Below are positions 18,103-27,162 of a stretch of DNA of 64,000 nucleotides, in pieces. The DNA lies in the NCBI RefSeq assembly GCF_046297595.1, contig NZ_JBKBHT010000001.1, positions 496,001-560,000 on the forward strand, read 5' to 3'. Under the pieces are notes generated by a model. The model saw nothing but the letters and a program-made list of their open reading frames with translations, was not told the origin of the DNA and searched no databases. The first letter of the stretch is position 1. The number at the start of each line of letters is the position of its first letter. The DNA is from Ferrovibrio sp046297595 (GTDB lineage: Bacteria; Pseudomonadota; Alphaproteobacteria; Ferrovibrionales; Ferrovibrionaceae). The position numbers were made by a program, and so were the translations under genes.

Positions 18103-18519
18103 ATGACTTTCGATCCCGCCGCCGCCGGCTGGAAACAGCGCCACGGCCAGGGCCCCTTCACCCAGATCGTCGGTCCCGTCTGGGTCCGCCGCGAGGAAGA
18201 CGGCAGTTCGACCTATGGCCTGCTGGCCGAGGACCGCCACACCAATTCGCGCGGCGTGGTGCATGGCGGCATGCTGATGACATTTGCCGACCATATGCTG
18301 GGCTGGCTGGTCTGGGATGCCGTCGAACGGCGGGCCTGCGCCACCATCTCGCTGAACAACCAGTTCATCGGCGCGGTGAAACCCGGCGACTGGATGGAAA
18401 TGCGCGGCCGCATCGTGCGCCAGACCCGCAGCATCATCTTCGTGCAGGGCGAAGCCAAAGTGGGCGAACGCGTGGTGCTCGCCGCCGAAGGCATCTGGAA
18501 GGTGCTGGGCGTCGACTGA
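18103..18519 (+). CDS. PaaI-family acyl-CoA thioesterase (hotdog fold)
   Basis: 138-residue single-domain hotdog protein. The active-site segment NSRGVVHGGMLMTFADHMLGW (shortened core VVHGGMLMTFAD, about residues 49-60) has the HGG motif and the catalytic Asp of the PaaI/YdiI class, which hydrolyses acyl- or aryl-CoA esters to release CoA. RACATISLNNQFIGAVKPGD is the second strand pair. It is cytoplasmic and probably a tetramer. The start MTFDPAAAGWKQRHG was chosen over an upstream ATG because family members start there. Its place beside acyl-CoA dehydrogenases and hydratases suggests it relieves CoA trapping during acid degradation. Confidence 0.88.
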   Translation: MTFDPAAAGWKQRHGQGPFTQIVGPVWVRREEDGSSTYGLLAEDRHTNSRGVVHGGMLMTFADHMLGWLVWDAVERRACATISLNNQFIGAVKPGDWMEMRGRIVRQTRSIIFVQGEAKVGERVVLAAEGIWKVLGVD

Positions 18520-18536
18520 CTAACGACGCCCGACCC

Positions 18537-19385
18537 TCAGCGACGGCGGCGCACGATCTTCTTGGCCGGCAGCAGGTCGGCGAATTTCGCCTCGCGCTTC
18601 TGCTGGTTGGCCTGCATCTGCTCCATCAGATCGATGCTGAGGAACATGCCGGCCTGCCAGACCTGCATGTAATTGAGCGCATCGGCCGTATCGTGGTCGC
18701 GGGTGTAGTTCAGCATCTCCTTGCTGCCATGCACGGCCAGCGGCGATTTCGACGCAATTGTTTTGGCGATCTCCAGCACGGCGGCCAGCATCTCGTCCTG
18801 CGTGGCATAGCTGGCATTCACCAGGCCGCAGCGGAACGCCTCGTCGGCGGCCATGCGGCGGCCGGTATAGGCGAGTTCGCGCACCAGCCCCGACGGCATC
18901 AGTTGCGGCAGGCGCTGCAAAGTGCCGACATCGGCGGTCATGCCGATGTTGATCTCCTGGATGCAAAACCAGGCATCGTTCGTGCAATAGCGCATGTCGC
19001 AGGCCGAGATCAGGTCGACACCGCCGCCGATGCAGCCACCCTGGATCGCCGCCAGCACCGGCACGCGGCAGCGGTCGATCACAGCGAAGGTTTCCTGCAT
19101 CTCGGCCACGGTGCGGCGCATCTGCTCGCCTACCCGGCCGCGGTCGCCCTGCATCATCTCGCCGGCGATATTGGCGAAGGCAGAAAGATCCAGCCCGCCG
19201 GTGAAATGCCTGCCGGTCGACGAAATCACGACGGCGCGGATTTCCGGGCGATCCTCGATCTCGGCGAACACGTCCACCATTTCCTGCCAAAACGGCAGCA
19301 CCATGGCATTGGCCTTGTCGGGCCGGTTGAAGATGATGCGGGCAATATGGTTTTCGACCGAGAAATCGAAGGTTGCGTAAGCCAT
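18537..19385 (-). CDS. Crotonase / enoyl-CoA hydratase-isomerase family protein
   Basis: 282-residue crotonase-fold enzyme acting on enoyl-CoA. The oxyanion-hole segments are SSTGRHFTGGLDLSAF and AAIQGGCIGGGVDLISACDM. The acidic residue in NIGMTADVGTLQRLP is an Asp, at the position of the second catalytic acid of dienoyl-CoA isomerases (ECH1-type), so it may be a 3,5-2,4-dienoyl-CoA isomerase rather than a simple hydratase. The C-terminus is unusually basic (KKIVRRRR). A GGGAGGA Shine-Dalgarno sits just before the ATG at 19385, ruling out the longer frame. It is divergent from the MaoC gene. Confidence 0.9.
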   Translation of the reverse strand: MAYATFDFSVENHIARIIFNRPDKANAMVLPFWQEMVDVFAEIEDRPEIRAVVISSTGRHFTGGLDLSAFANIAGEMMQGDRGRVGEQMRRTVAEMQETFAVIDRCRVPVLAAIQGGCIGGGVDLISACDMRYCTNDAWFCIQEINIGMTADVGTLQRLPQLMPSGLVRELAYTGRRMAADEAFRCGLVNASYATQDEMLAAVLEIAKTIASKSPLAVHGSKEMLNYTRDHDTADALNYMQVWQAGMFLSIDLMEQMQANQQKREAKFADLLPAKKIVRRRR

Positions 19386-19473
19386 TGTTCCTCCCATTCG
19401 CCCTGCCGTTACGGCAGGGCTGGTCTGCGTTCCGCGGCGCGGTTACAGTCGGGAAAAGATTTACGGAGGAACC

Positions 19474-20340
19474 ATGCCGATTGTCTATGACGAACTGCTG
19501 CGCCTCGACATTCCGGAACGCGAATTCAGCTACAGCGACCGCGACACCATGCTCTACGCGCTCAGCGTCGGCATGGGGCATGATCCCATGGATGCCGACG
19601 AACTGCCCTTCGTGTTCGAGAAGGACCTGCGCGCCCTGCCCAGCCTGGCCACCGTGATCGCCTGGGACGATAGCTGGACGCCGAAGACCGGCATCAACTA
19701 CGTGATGGTGGTGCATGGCGAGCAGCGCGTGACCATCCATAAGCCGCTGCCGCCCAGCGGCCGGATCAAGGCCAAGGTGCGCATCAGGGACGTGTTCGAC
19801 AAAGGCGCCGGCAAGGGCGCCATCATGCTGACCGAAAACACCCTGAGCGATGCGCAAAGCGGCGAGAAGCTGGTGACCCTGCTGTCCACCGTGTTCGCGC
19901 GTGGCGATGGCGGCTTCGGCGGCCCGGCCCGTGCGGCGGGGGACGGCCCGCCGGCACCGCATACGATCCCCGACCGCCAGCCCGATGCCGGCGTGACGGC
20001 GAAGACCCAGCCGAACCAGGCGCTGTTCTACCGTCTATGCGGCGACCGCAATCCGTTGCATGCCGATCCGGCCTTTGCCAAGGCGGCTGGTTTTCCGCGT
20101 CCGATCCTGCATGGCCTGTGCACCTATGGCCATGCCGTGCGCGCCGTGGTGAAAGCGGTCTGCGACCACGATCCGGCCAGGATCGCGCATATCGAGGCGC
20201 GCTTCACCGCGCCGGTTTTCCCAGGCGAGACAATCCACACGGAAATCTGGCGCGACGGCAACATCGTATCGTTCCGCGCCCGCCTGATGGAGCGCGACGT
20301 GGTGGTGCTGGATCACGGCAAGGTGGAATTGCGCGGCTAG
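19474..20340 (+). CDS. MaoC-like double-hotdog (R)-specific enoyl-CoA hydratase
   Basis: 288-residue protein with two hotdog repeats. The N-terminal one (about 1-140) is degenerate and binds substrate in this class. The C-terminal one carries the hydratase-2 motif YRLCGDRNPLHADPAFA, with Asp and His as the catalytic dyad, followed by GFPRPILHGLCTYG. This is the layout of eukaryotic peroxisomal MFE-2 hydratase 2 and its bacterial homologues, which make (R)-3-hydroxyacyl-CoA from trans-2-enoyl-CoA. A purine-rich ribosome-binding site (ACGGAGGA) lies 5 nt before the ATG. Its product could enter polyhydroxyalkanoate synthesis or beta-oxidation. The gene ends 1 bp from the convergent EAL gene. Confidence 0.9.
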   Translation: MPIVYDELLRLDIPEREFSYSDRDTMLYALSVGMGHDPMDADELPFVFEKDLRALPSLATVIAWDDSWTPKTGINYVMVVHGEQRVTIHKPLPPSGRIKAKVRIRDVFDKGAGKGAIMLTENTLSDAQSGEKLVTLLSTVFARGDGGFGGPARAAGDGPPAPHTIPDRQPDAGVTAKTQPNQALFYRLCGDRNPLHADPAFAKAAGFPRPILHGLCTYGHAVRAVVKAVCDHDPARIAHIEARFTAPVFPGETIHTEIWRDGNIVSFRARLMERDVVVLDHGKVELRG

Positions 20341-20341
20341 A

Positions 20342-22057
20342 TCAGCGGCGCTTGAGCCTGACTTCGGCCGGGTTGCGATGCGGGCCCGGATCGTCGTCGA
20401 GCCGCAGCGGTTCGAGCCTGGGGTCGGGTTCGGGCCGGCCGAACAGGTAGCCCTGGCCGTAATCGATGCCGAAGTCGAGCAGCAGGCGGGCCTGGTCCTC
20501 GGTCTCGACCATTTCGGCCACCGTGCCGATGCCGAGTTCCTTGCACAGCCAGACCATGCCTTTGAGGATGGCGCGGTCGCGGTCCTGTCCCTGGGTCTGC
20601 AGCGCCTTCACATAGGCGCCATCGATCTTGACGTAATCGATCTCCAGCGCCTGCAGATAGGGGAACGAGGCGGCGCCGGCACCGAAATCGTCGAGACAGA
20701 CGAAATGGCCGTCCTCGCGCAGTTGCCGCACCGCATTGGCGGCATGCACCATGTTGGTGATCTGGGTCGATTCCGTGATCTCGAAGATCAGTTGCCGGCG
20801 CAGGCTCGGATCCACGGCGAGGATTTCGCGCAGCGCGGCCATGAAGACCGAGCTTTCCAGGCTGCGGCCGGAGAGATTGACCGCCACGTCGATGGTCTCG
20901 CCCTGGCGGCGGCGTTCGGCCAGCATGTCGACCACGCGCTGCACCACGGCAAGATCGAATTCGCCGATCATGTGCACGCCTTCGGCCAGGCGGATCGTCT
21001 CGAAAGGCGACCCTCCATCCTCGAAGCGCGACAACGCCTCGTAGTGATGCAGGGTGCGGGTATCGAGCCGCACGATGGGCTGGAAAACGAGCTGGAACTG
21101 CCGGCTGGACACCGCCGAGCGCAGAGCGCGCACCCGCGACACCGTTTTCTGCAGCAAGGCCTTCAGGCTGTCTTCGGTGGTATGCAGGGTGGCGAAACTG
21201 GCGGCGCCTTCATTGGCGAACCGTTCGACGGCAAAGGCCATGGCACTGGCGGCATCCTCATCGCTCATGCCCCGGGCCTGCAGGTCGAGCGTCGCGCTGC
21301 GAACCCCCAACGCCTCGGCCGCCTTGGCGGCCTGGGTACTGCTCTGCCTGATCAGGTTGCGCACCTGCTCGGCCACGACATCCTGATCCAGTGGTGCGGC
21401 ATGCAGGATGCCATATTTCTCCGGGTCGATATGGCCGGCCGTGTCGCCCCCGATGGATTTGGCGCGGATCAGCGCGCCAACATCGCCCATCAGCAACTGG
21501 CTGTCTTCCGGCGGCAGGCTTTCGACCAGTTCCTTCAGGCCGACGATTTCGACCAAGGTGAGCTTGACCTCTGACCCCAGGTCGCGGGCCAGTTTCAGGC
21601 GGTCGCCGGCGCGGGTCTCGAAATCCTCGGTTGTCAGCAGGCCGGTCTGGTAATCGCGCTTGTTCTGCAGCGCCGCCTCGGCCTGGGGCAACCGGGCATT
21701 CGACAGCGTCAGATAATACCGTCCCTCCTGCCGCGGCAGGCAGCAGCCGCCCAGCACGCAGAGCGCACCTGGCTTGCCTTCCAGGTTCAGCAGGCGGATC
21801 GTGACCGGCTCGATCCGTGCACCGATGGTCAGCCCGGCCAGCAGGTTGAGCACAAAATGACGGTCGGCTTCCTCGATCAGGGTGGCGAAATTCTGGCCCA
21901 CCAGGCCGGTACTCTCGCAACCGGCGATCAGCCGCGCCGCACCAGTGGCGAAGATGATCTGGCCGTCGGCGGCCACCTCGAGCATCAGGTCGGCAGCGGA
22001 GAAGGCGAAAGCGACAAACCGGTCGCGTTCCGCCCGCATATCCTTGGCGCCGCCCAT
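20342..22057 (-). CDS. PAS / degenerate GGDEF / EAL domain protein (c-di-GMP phosphodiesterase candidate)
   Basis: 571-residue soluble signalling protein. Residues about 10-130 look PAS-like. A degenerate GGDEF domain follows (about 145-300), where the signature is replaced by DPEKY, so it cannot be a normal cyclase. The EAL domain (about 320-560) has HYEALSRF, VNLSGRSL, FEITES, CLDDFGAGAASF, YVKIDGAYV, AEMVET and GYLFGRP; the catalytic Glu, Asn, Asp-Asp and Lys positions look intact, predicting c-di-GMP hydrolysis. There are no membrane segments. The start at 22057 (MGGAKDMRAERD) avoids a low-complexity upstream frame. It lies inside the fatty-acid cluster but is transcribed separately, divergent from the acyl-CoA ligase. 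Confidence 0.88.
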   Translation of the reverse strand: MGGAKDMRAERDRFVAFAFSAADLMLEVAADGQIIFATGAARLIAGCESTGLVGQNFATLIEEADRHFVLNLLAGLTIGARIEPVTIRLLNLEGKPGALCVLGGCCLPRQEGRYYLTLSNARLPQAEAALQNKRDYQTGLLTTEDFETRAGDRLKLARDLGSEVKLTLVEIVGLKELVESLPPEDSQLLMGDVGALIRAKSIGGDTAGHIDPEKYGILHAAPLDQDVVAEQVRNLIRQSSTQAAKAAEALGVRSATLDLQARGMSDEDAASAMAFAVERFANEGAASFATLHTTEDSLKALLQKTVSRVRALRSAVSSRQFQLVFQPIVRLDTRTLHHYEALSRFEDGGSPFETIRLAEGVHMIGEFDLAVVQRVVDMLAERRRQGETIDVAVNLSGRSLESSVFMAALREILAVDPSLRRQLIFEITESTQITNMVHAANAVRQLREDGHFVCLDDFGAGAASFPYLQALEIDYVKIDGAYVKALQTQGQDRDRAILKGMVWLCKELGIGTVAEMVETEDQARLLLDFGIDYGQGYLFGRPEPDPRLEPLRLDDDPGPHRNPAEVRLKRR

Positions 22058-22180
22058 TCTGGCCTCATCGGGGATTGGAAACTTAGTTATCAAGTGTGCC
22101 AGCCGCCGCGCCCGGACGCAACCCGGCGGGTGCCGCCCGCCCCGCCCGGATGAACCCAATTCGCTTGACGCAGCGCCACG

Positions 22181-22209
22181 TTGCGCCGGAGCCAGCCGGT
22201 TCCTAGAAT
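22181..22209 (+). promoter_or_regulatory. Candidate sigma-70 promoter of the acyl-CoA ligase gene
   Basis: TTGCGC (22181-22186) and TAGAAT (22204-22209) are separated by exactly 17 bp, and the start codon lies about 50 bp beyond. The -10 matches TATAAT in four positions and the -35 matches TTGACA in four. It sits in the 202-bp divergent spacer with the EAL gene. Confidence 0.45.
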
Positions 22210-22259
22210 GGGTCCGTCTCCGGCCCGTGATGGCCGGCCCGAAGTCTAGGGGGAGCATA

Positions 22260-23957
22260 ATGAGCGCACCGTTCTGGGAAAAATCCTATCCGGCCGGGGT
22301 AACCTGGGCACAGAATTTCCAGGCCAGGCCGATCTGGACCCTGCTGGACGATGCCGTCGCGCGCTTCGCGCCGCGGCCCTGCCTGGATTTCATGGGCAAG
22401 GGGTATACCTACGCGGCGGTTTCCGACCTGGTCGACCGCGCTGCCAAAGGCTTCCAGCAGCTCGGCGTCGGCCCGGGCGTGCATGTTGGCCTGTTCCTGC
22501 CCAACACGCCGCATTATGTGATCTGCTTCTTCGCCATCCTGAAGGCCGGTGGCCGGGTGGTGAACTACAGCCCGCTCGATGCCGAACGCGAGCTGCGCTA
22601 CAAGATCGAGGACAGCCAGACCGACATCATCGTGACGCTGGACCTCAAGGCGCTGTACCCCAACATCGCCAAGATGATCGGCACCACGCGGCTGAAGAAG
22701 GTGGTGGTCTGCCGCCTGCCCGATGTGCTGCCCTTCCCCAAGAACCTGCTGTTCCCGCTGGCCAAGGGCAAGGAAATCGCCGCCGTTCCGAAGGACGACA
22801 AGCATATCCGCTTCGCCGACCTGATCGCCAATGACGGCCGCTATACCCCGCATCCGGTAAAGGATCCCGCCGAGGAAGTGGCGATCCTGCAATATACCGG
22901 CGGCACCACCGGCCAACCCAAGGGCGCCATGCTCACCCATGGCAACATCACGGCCACGGTGCATATGTATGCTAGCTGGACCGGCAACCTGAACCTGCTG
23001 GATGACGGCAAGGAACGCGTGCTGATGGTCCTGCCGATGTTCCACATCTATGGCCTGAGCGCGGTGCTGCTGCGCATGCTGACCATTGGTGCTGAATTCA
23101 TCATGCATCCACGCTTCGACCTGAAGGCAGTGATCGAGGACCTGCACAAGAAGAAGATCTCGATCTTCCCTGGCGTGCCGACGATGTATGCCGCCATCGT
23201 CAACCTGCCGAACCTGAAGGATTACGACCTTTCGGGGCTGAAATTCTGCGCATCCGGCGGCGCCCCGCTGCCGGTCGAGGTGCAGGACAAGTTCGAGAAT
23301 GCCACCGGCTGCAAGATGATCGAGGGCTGGGGCATGACCGAAACCTCGCCGGCCGGCACCCAGACGGTGCATGGCGGCGTGCGCAGGCGCGGTTCCTGCG
23401 GCCTGCCGCTGCCGGGCGTGACGATCGAGATCGTCGATGTCGACGACCCGCTCAAGGTGCTGGGCGTGAAGGAAACCGGCGAGATCTGCATCACCGGCCC
23501 GAACGTGATGAAGGGCTACTGGAACAAGCCCGAGGCGACGGCGGAAGCCTTCGCCGGCGGCCGCTTCCATACCGGCGACGTGGGCTATATCGACGAGGAC
23601 GGCTATATCTTCATCGTCGACCGCAAGAAGGACATGATCCTCTCGGGCGGTTTCAACGTCTATCCGCGCAACATCGAGGAAGCGATCTACGAGCATCCGT
23701 CGGTGGAAGAATGCACCGTGATCGGCATTCCCGACCAGTATCGCGGCCAGTCGGCGAAGGCCTTCATCAAGCTGAAGGCTGGCGCACAGCCCTTCACCTT
23801 CGACGAACTGCGCGACTTCCTGAAGGACAAGCTGGGCAAGCACGAGATGCCCGTGGCGATGGATATCCGCGAGGCCCTGCCCAAGACACTGATCGGCAAG
23901 CTCTCGAAGAAGGAACTGGTCGAGGAAGAAAAGAAGAAGGCCGGCGGCGGCGAGTAA
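22260..23957 (+). CDS. Long-chain-fatty-acid--CoA ligase
   Basis: 565-residue ANL-superfamily adenylate-forming enzyme that activates fatty acids to acyl-CoA with ATP, the entry step for the neighbouring beta-oxidation genes. The P-loop-like motif is ILQYTGGTTGQPKGAMLTH (about 206-224). The adenylate-binding motif is GWGMTETSPAG, and the hinge region TGDVGYIDEDGYIFIVDRKKD leads into the C-terminal lid, whose catalytic Lys is in LPKTLIGKLSKKEL. The length agrees with FadD. GGGGGAGC lies just before the ATG at 22260. The Lys-rich tail (EEEKKKAGGGE) is usual in this group. A strong terminator follows. Confidence 0.95.
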   Translation: MSAPFWEKSYPAGVTWAQNFQARPIWTLLDDAVARFAPRPCLDFMGKGYTYAAVSDLVDRAAKGFQQLGVGPGVHVGLFLPNTPHYVICFFAILKAGGRVVNYSPLDAERELRYKIEDSQTDIIVTLDLKALYPNIAKMIGTTRLKKVVVCRLPDVLPFPKNLLFPLAKGKEIAAVPKDDKHIRFADLIANDGRYTPHPVKDPAEEVAILQYTGGTTGQPKGAMLTHGNITATVHMYASWTGNLNLLDDGKERVLMVLPMFHIYGLSAVLLRMLTIGAEFIMHPRFDLKAVIEDLHKKKISIFPGVPTMYAAIVNLPNLKDYDLSGLKFCASGGAPLPVEVQDKFENATGCKMIEGWGMTETSPAGTQTVHGGVRRRGSCGLPLPGVTIEIVDVDDPLKVLGVKETGEICITGPNVMKGYWNKPEATAEAFAGGRFHTGDVGYIDEDGYIFIVDRKKDMILSGGFNVYPRNIEEAIYEHPSVEECTVIGIPDQYRGQSAKAFIKLKAGAQPFTFDELRDFLKDKLGKHEMPVAMDIREALPKTLIGKLSKKELVEEEKKKAGGGE

Positions 23958-23973
23958 GCCTAGGCCCGACAAC

Positions 23974-24005
23974 AAAAAAGCCCCGGCTCGCACCGGGGCT
24001 TTTTT
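23974..24005. terminator. Bidirectional intrinsic terminator after the acyl-CoA ligase
   Basis: A 13-bp perfect stem (23974-23986 with 23993-24005) and 6-base loop, with six A on the left and six T on the right. It lies 16 bp after the ligase stop and about 20 bp from the convergent DHDPS-family gene end, so it serves both. Confidence 0.92.
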
Positions 24006-24026
24006 ATTGGCGCCGGCGGTTCCCAG

Positions 24027-24968
24027 CTATTCGGCCGCCTGGGCCTTGGCCAGGCCGGAATCCCAGTCCTTCAGGGCCTGGGCCACCGGCTTCACCCTGG
24101 CACGCTGCTCAGGCCCCAACACGCTCATCAGCGGCAGCATCGGCCCCATATCGGCGATCCCGGCCAGCGTGACCGCGTCGTGCAGGGTGCGGATCGGACT
24201 GATACCGTCGCGCAGGTCTTCCAGCGGCAGATAGGCCTCGCGCAACCGCTCGGCTTCGGCCACGTCGCCGCGCTGCAGGGCGGCAAGCATTGCCATCGAG
24301 CCGCGCGGTGCCACGCAGACCGAGCCAGAGGTGAAACTGCGCAGGCCGAATTTCTGGAAATGCACGATCGCCGGCCGCTCGCCGATACCGCTGATCACCA
24401 GCGCCGGATCGACATGATCGAGGAGGCGTTTCAGATACTCGTCCTGGGCCGGGTCGGCACGCACGGTGCCGTATTTCACCGCGCAAACCAGCCCTTCCCG
24501 CATCAGTCGGCCGGCCGCTTCCGGCGCGATGTAGTTCTCGGCTTTGATATACAGGATCACCGGCTTGCCCATGGTGACCGCGGCACGCCGCAAGCCGACT
24601 TCCACGCCCTCAGAAGTGGCGGGGAAGGTCTGCGGCAGGGCCATGGCGGCAGGCACCTTGGAGCCGCGCAGAATCTTGGCCTGGTCGATCAGCTTGCCGT
24701 AATCGGGACCGAAGGACGGAATCAGCCAGGTGTCGGTCCCGACCGCGTCGATCAGGAAATCCAGAATCTCGGCATATTCGCCAACCGACACGTTGTAGAA
24801 GTTGGCATTGCCGCCATACATCAGGCTGCGCACCCCACCGGCCTCGAGATAGGCGATCAGCTGCCGATTCGCCTCCTCGTTCAGGGTCAGGTCCGAGTAA
24901 CGGGCCAATGGCGGCACCGCCAGAACGGACGCAGACAGGTCGGCGGCAGTGACGGGCGTTGTTTTCAT
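24027..24968 (-). CDS. Dihydrodipicolinate synthase / N-acetylneuraminate lyase family protein
   Basis: 313-residue class I aldolase-type TIM barrel. The Schiff-base Lys is Lys165 in CAVKYGTVRAD and the conserved Tyr is Tyr140 in VILYIKAENY. The entry loop differs from lysine-pathway DapA: the usual GTTGE loop is replaced by YGGNANFYNV, so this is probably a lyase or dehydratase acting on another 2-oxo acid, not DapA. It is cytoplasmic and probably a tetramer. It is divergent from the TPR-methyltransferase gene with a 73-bp spacer. The HpaI-type aldolase at 27163-27948 is another pyruvate-type aldolase nearby; a joint pathway is only a suggestion. Confidence 0.82.
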   Translation of the reverse strand: MKTTPVTAADLSASVLAVPPLARYSDLTLNEEANRQLIAYLEAGGVRSLMYGGNANFYNVSVGEYAEILDFLIDAVGTDTWLIPSFGPDYGKLIDQAKILRGSKVPAAMALPQTFPATSEGVEVGLRRAAVTMGKPVILYIKAENYIAPEAAGRLMREGLVCAVKYGTVRADPAQDEYLKRLLDHVDPALVISGIGERPAIVHFQKFGLRSFTSGSVCVAPRGSMAMLAALQRGDVAEAERLREAYLPLEDLRDGISPIRTLHDAVTLAGIADMGPMLPLMSVLGPEQRARVKPVAQALKDWDSGLAKAQAAE

Positions 24969-25041
24969 TATGTTTGCTCCAACGGGGCGTTCCTCTTAAG
25001 GTGGAAGAGTAATCCGTCATCAGCCCCTGCTGCAAAGCGAA

Positions 25042-27162
25042 ATGTCACTTCCAAACCCCGATGAAATAGCGGCAAAGGCACATCTGCTGCCCATGCTGCG
25101 GGCGGCGATCCGCGCAATCGAAACCGAGCGGTTCGACCAGGCTGAGGGCTTTCTGGACAGCATCCTCAAGCAGGAGCCCGACTTCGCCGACGCCCTGCAT
25201 CTGAAGGGATACATCGCCTTCCAGCGCGGCGCGCTGGACACTGCCCGCCAGTTGGTCGATCAGGCCATCGCGAAGGATTTCCATTTCGAGGATTATCACG
25301 TCACCCTGGGGCATATCCTGCTGGCGCTCGGCGATCGCGAAGGCGCCAGGAACAGCTTCGGCGCGGCCATCGCGCTCAATCCGAAATACAATGAGGCCTA
25401 TATCGGGCTGGCCCATATCTTTCTAGCTGAAGACAGCGTGGATTCCGCGATCGGTGCACTGGCCACCGCCCGAAGTTCCAGTGCCAAGAACCCCGAAACC
25501 AACTACATGCTGGGCTATGCCCTGATGATCAAGGGCGACGCCAAGCAGGCCATCCGCTTTTTCGGACTGGCCCACAAGCTGGCGCCAGACATAGTGCGCT
25601 ACAAGGTCGGCTTAGCGCGTTCGCTGCGCGATGTGCGGCTGAAGCAGCCCAATCCAGAACTGGTGGCCAACGTGCTGCCCCTGCTGGGCGAGCCGGGCAT
25701 CGAACCGCGCGACCTTGCGCCGCTGATCGAAAGCGCGATCTGCCTGGACCCGGTTTTCGTCGCACTGAACCCGATTGATGCTATGCCGGGACAGGCCGTC
25801 GCCGCCGTGCTGAGCCGGCCCTCCTGCCCTGACCTGCTGGGCATCACGGCACTGCCCGCCTGGCTGAAATACGGCCTCGTCAGCCATCCAAAGCTGGAAC
25901 GGCGGCTCACGGCGTTGCGGCGCGGTCTGCTGGCCATGGCCTTTAACTCCCCCGAGGCATTGTCGCGATACGAATCCCTGCTCTGCCTGATGGCGATCTG
26001 CGGCTTCCAGGCGGAATACATCGACTGGGTTTCGCAACACGAAACCATCGCGCTGACTGAACTGGCGGCAAAGCTGGAGACGTATTCGCCTGCCGATAGC
26101 CCAGCCCTCTTCGCGGTATATGCCTGCTATCGACCGCTTTACCAGCGCCACGACGTCGAGCGCCTGGCTTCTGCCTCGTGGCCGGATGCCTATGCCGACC
26201 TGAAACGCATTCAGATCGACGAGCCGCTGGCAGAACAGCGCATCGCCACGACCATCCCGGCCTTGACCCCCATCGAGGACCAGACCAGCCAGGCCGTGAG
26301 GGAGATGTATGAGGAAAGCCCCTTCCCGCGCTGGCATCAGCCGATCCTTGGCACGCCTCAGACAGTGAGCAGTCGGCTACGAACCGCCCTTCCACTGCAG
26401 CAAATACCGGCGGAAGAGCGTCTCACGCCCGAGATTCTGGTGGCCGGCTGCGGCACGGGCTTGCATGCCATCCTGGCCGCCACCAGCTATGCCTTCTCGA
26501 AGGTCCTGGCGATCGATCTGAGTCGCACAAGCCTGTCCTATGCCATCCGCAAGGCGACCGAGATCGGGATCAGCAACGTGGAATTCGCCCAAGCGGATAT
26601 CCTGAAGCTCGGCAGCGTCCCACGGCGTTTCGACGTGATCGAGAGTTTCGGCGTGCTGCATCACCTGCGCGACCCAGCCGCCGGGCTGGCGCAACTGGTC
26701 GCGCTACTGAAACCGGGCGGCTACATGATGCTGGGCCTCTACAGCGAGGTCGGCCGCCGCGACGTGGTGAAGGCACGCGACCTGATCGCCAGGCTCCGCC
26801 TTGGCGACAGCCCGGAAGAGGTGCGGGAATTCCGACGCATCCTGCCCAAGCATGATCCGCAACTGGCCGCGAGACTGAGTGCATCCAGCGCCTATTACGC
26901 ACTCAGTGACCTGCGCGACTTGGTGTTCCACCGCCAGGAGCATCGCTACACGCCGCAGCAATTGCGCCAGTTCATCAATGGAGCCGGACTGGAATTCCTT
27001 GGCTTCGAGTTTTCCTCGCCGAAAGCCCTGTCGGGATATCGCGCGCGATTCCCCGACGACCCCACGGCCACCAATCTCGATCACTGGGCCGAGATAGAAC
27101 TCGAAAATCCCGACCTGTTCGCCAATTGCTACCGTTTCTGGGTCCGGCGCAAACCGGATTGA
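25042..27162 (+). CDS. TPR-repeat protein fused to a class I SAM methyltransferase
   Basis: 706-residue cytoplasmic fusion. Residues about 15-190 form tetratricopeptide repeats (for example DALHLKGYIAFQRGALDTA, DYHVTLGHILLALGDREGA, NEAYIGLAHIFLAEDSVDSA). A helical middle region of about 200 residues follows, with no family I know. The C-terminal methyltransferase has motif I VAGCGTGLHAIL (about 467-478), the acidic strand end LAIDLSRTSL, an Asp in FAQADILKL and the motif IV-like FDVIESFGVLHHL. Similar TPR-methyltransferase fusions occur in alphaproteobacteria, but the substrate is not established. The last base of its stop abuts the convergent aldolase stop, the two forming TGATCA. Confidence 0.88.
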   Translation: MSLPNPDEIAAKAHLLPMLRAAIRAIETERFDQAEGFLDSILKQEPDFADALHLKGYIAFQRGALDTARQLVDQAIAKDFHFEDYHVTLGHILLALGDREGARNSFGAAIALNPKYNEAYIGLAHIFLAEDSVDSAIGALATARSSSAKNPETNYMLGYALMIKGDAKQAIRFFGLAHKLAPDIVRYKVGLARSLRDVRLKQPNPELVANVLPLLGEPGIEPRDLAPLIESAICLDPVFVALNPIDAMPGQAVAAVLSRPSCPDLLGITALPAWLKYGLVSHPKLERRLTALRRGLLAMAFNSPEALSRYESLLCLMAICGFQAEYIDWVSQHETIALTELAAKLETYSPADSPALFAVYACYRPLYQRHDVERLASASWPDAYADLKRIQIDEPLAEQRIATTIPALTPIEDQTSQAVREMYEESPFPRWHQPILGTPQTVSSRLRTALPLQQIPAEERLTPEILVAGCGTGLHAILAATSYAFSKVLAIDLSRTSLSYAIRKATEIGISNVEFAQADILKLGSVPRRFDVIESFGVLHHLRDPAAGLAQLVALLKPGGYMMLGLYSEVGRRDVVKARDLIARLRLGDSPEEVREFRRILPKHDPQLAARLSASSAYYALSDLRDLVFHRQEHRYTPQQLRQFINGAGLEFLGFEFSSPKALSGYRARFPDDPTATNLDHWAEIELENPDLFANCYRFWVRRKPD

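Noticed and set aside
22203..23993. 596-codon minus-strand frame
   Set aside because: Antisense to the acyl-CoA ligase, which has every family motif; the frame's composition is that of a shadow.
24180..25064. 294-codon plus-strand frame over the DHDPS-family gene
   Set aside because: The minus-strand frame has the catalytic Lys and Tyr of the family; the plus frame is a shadow.
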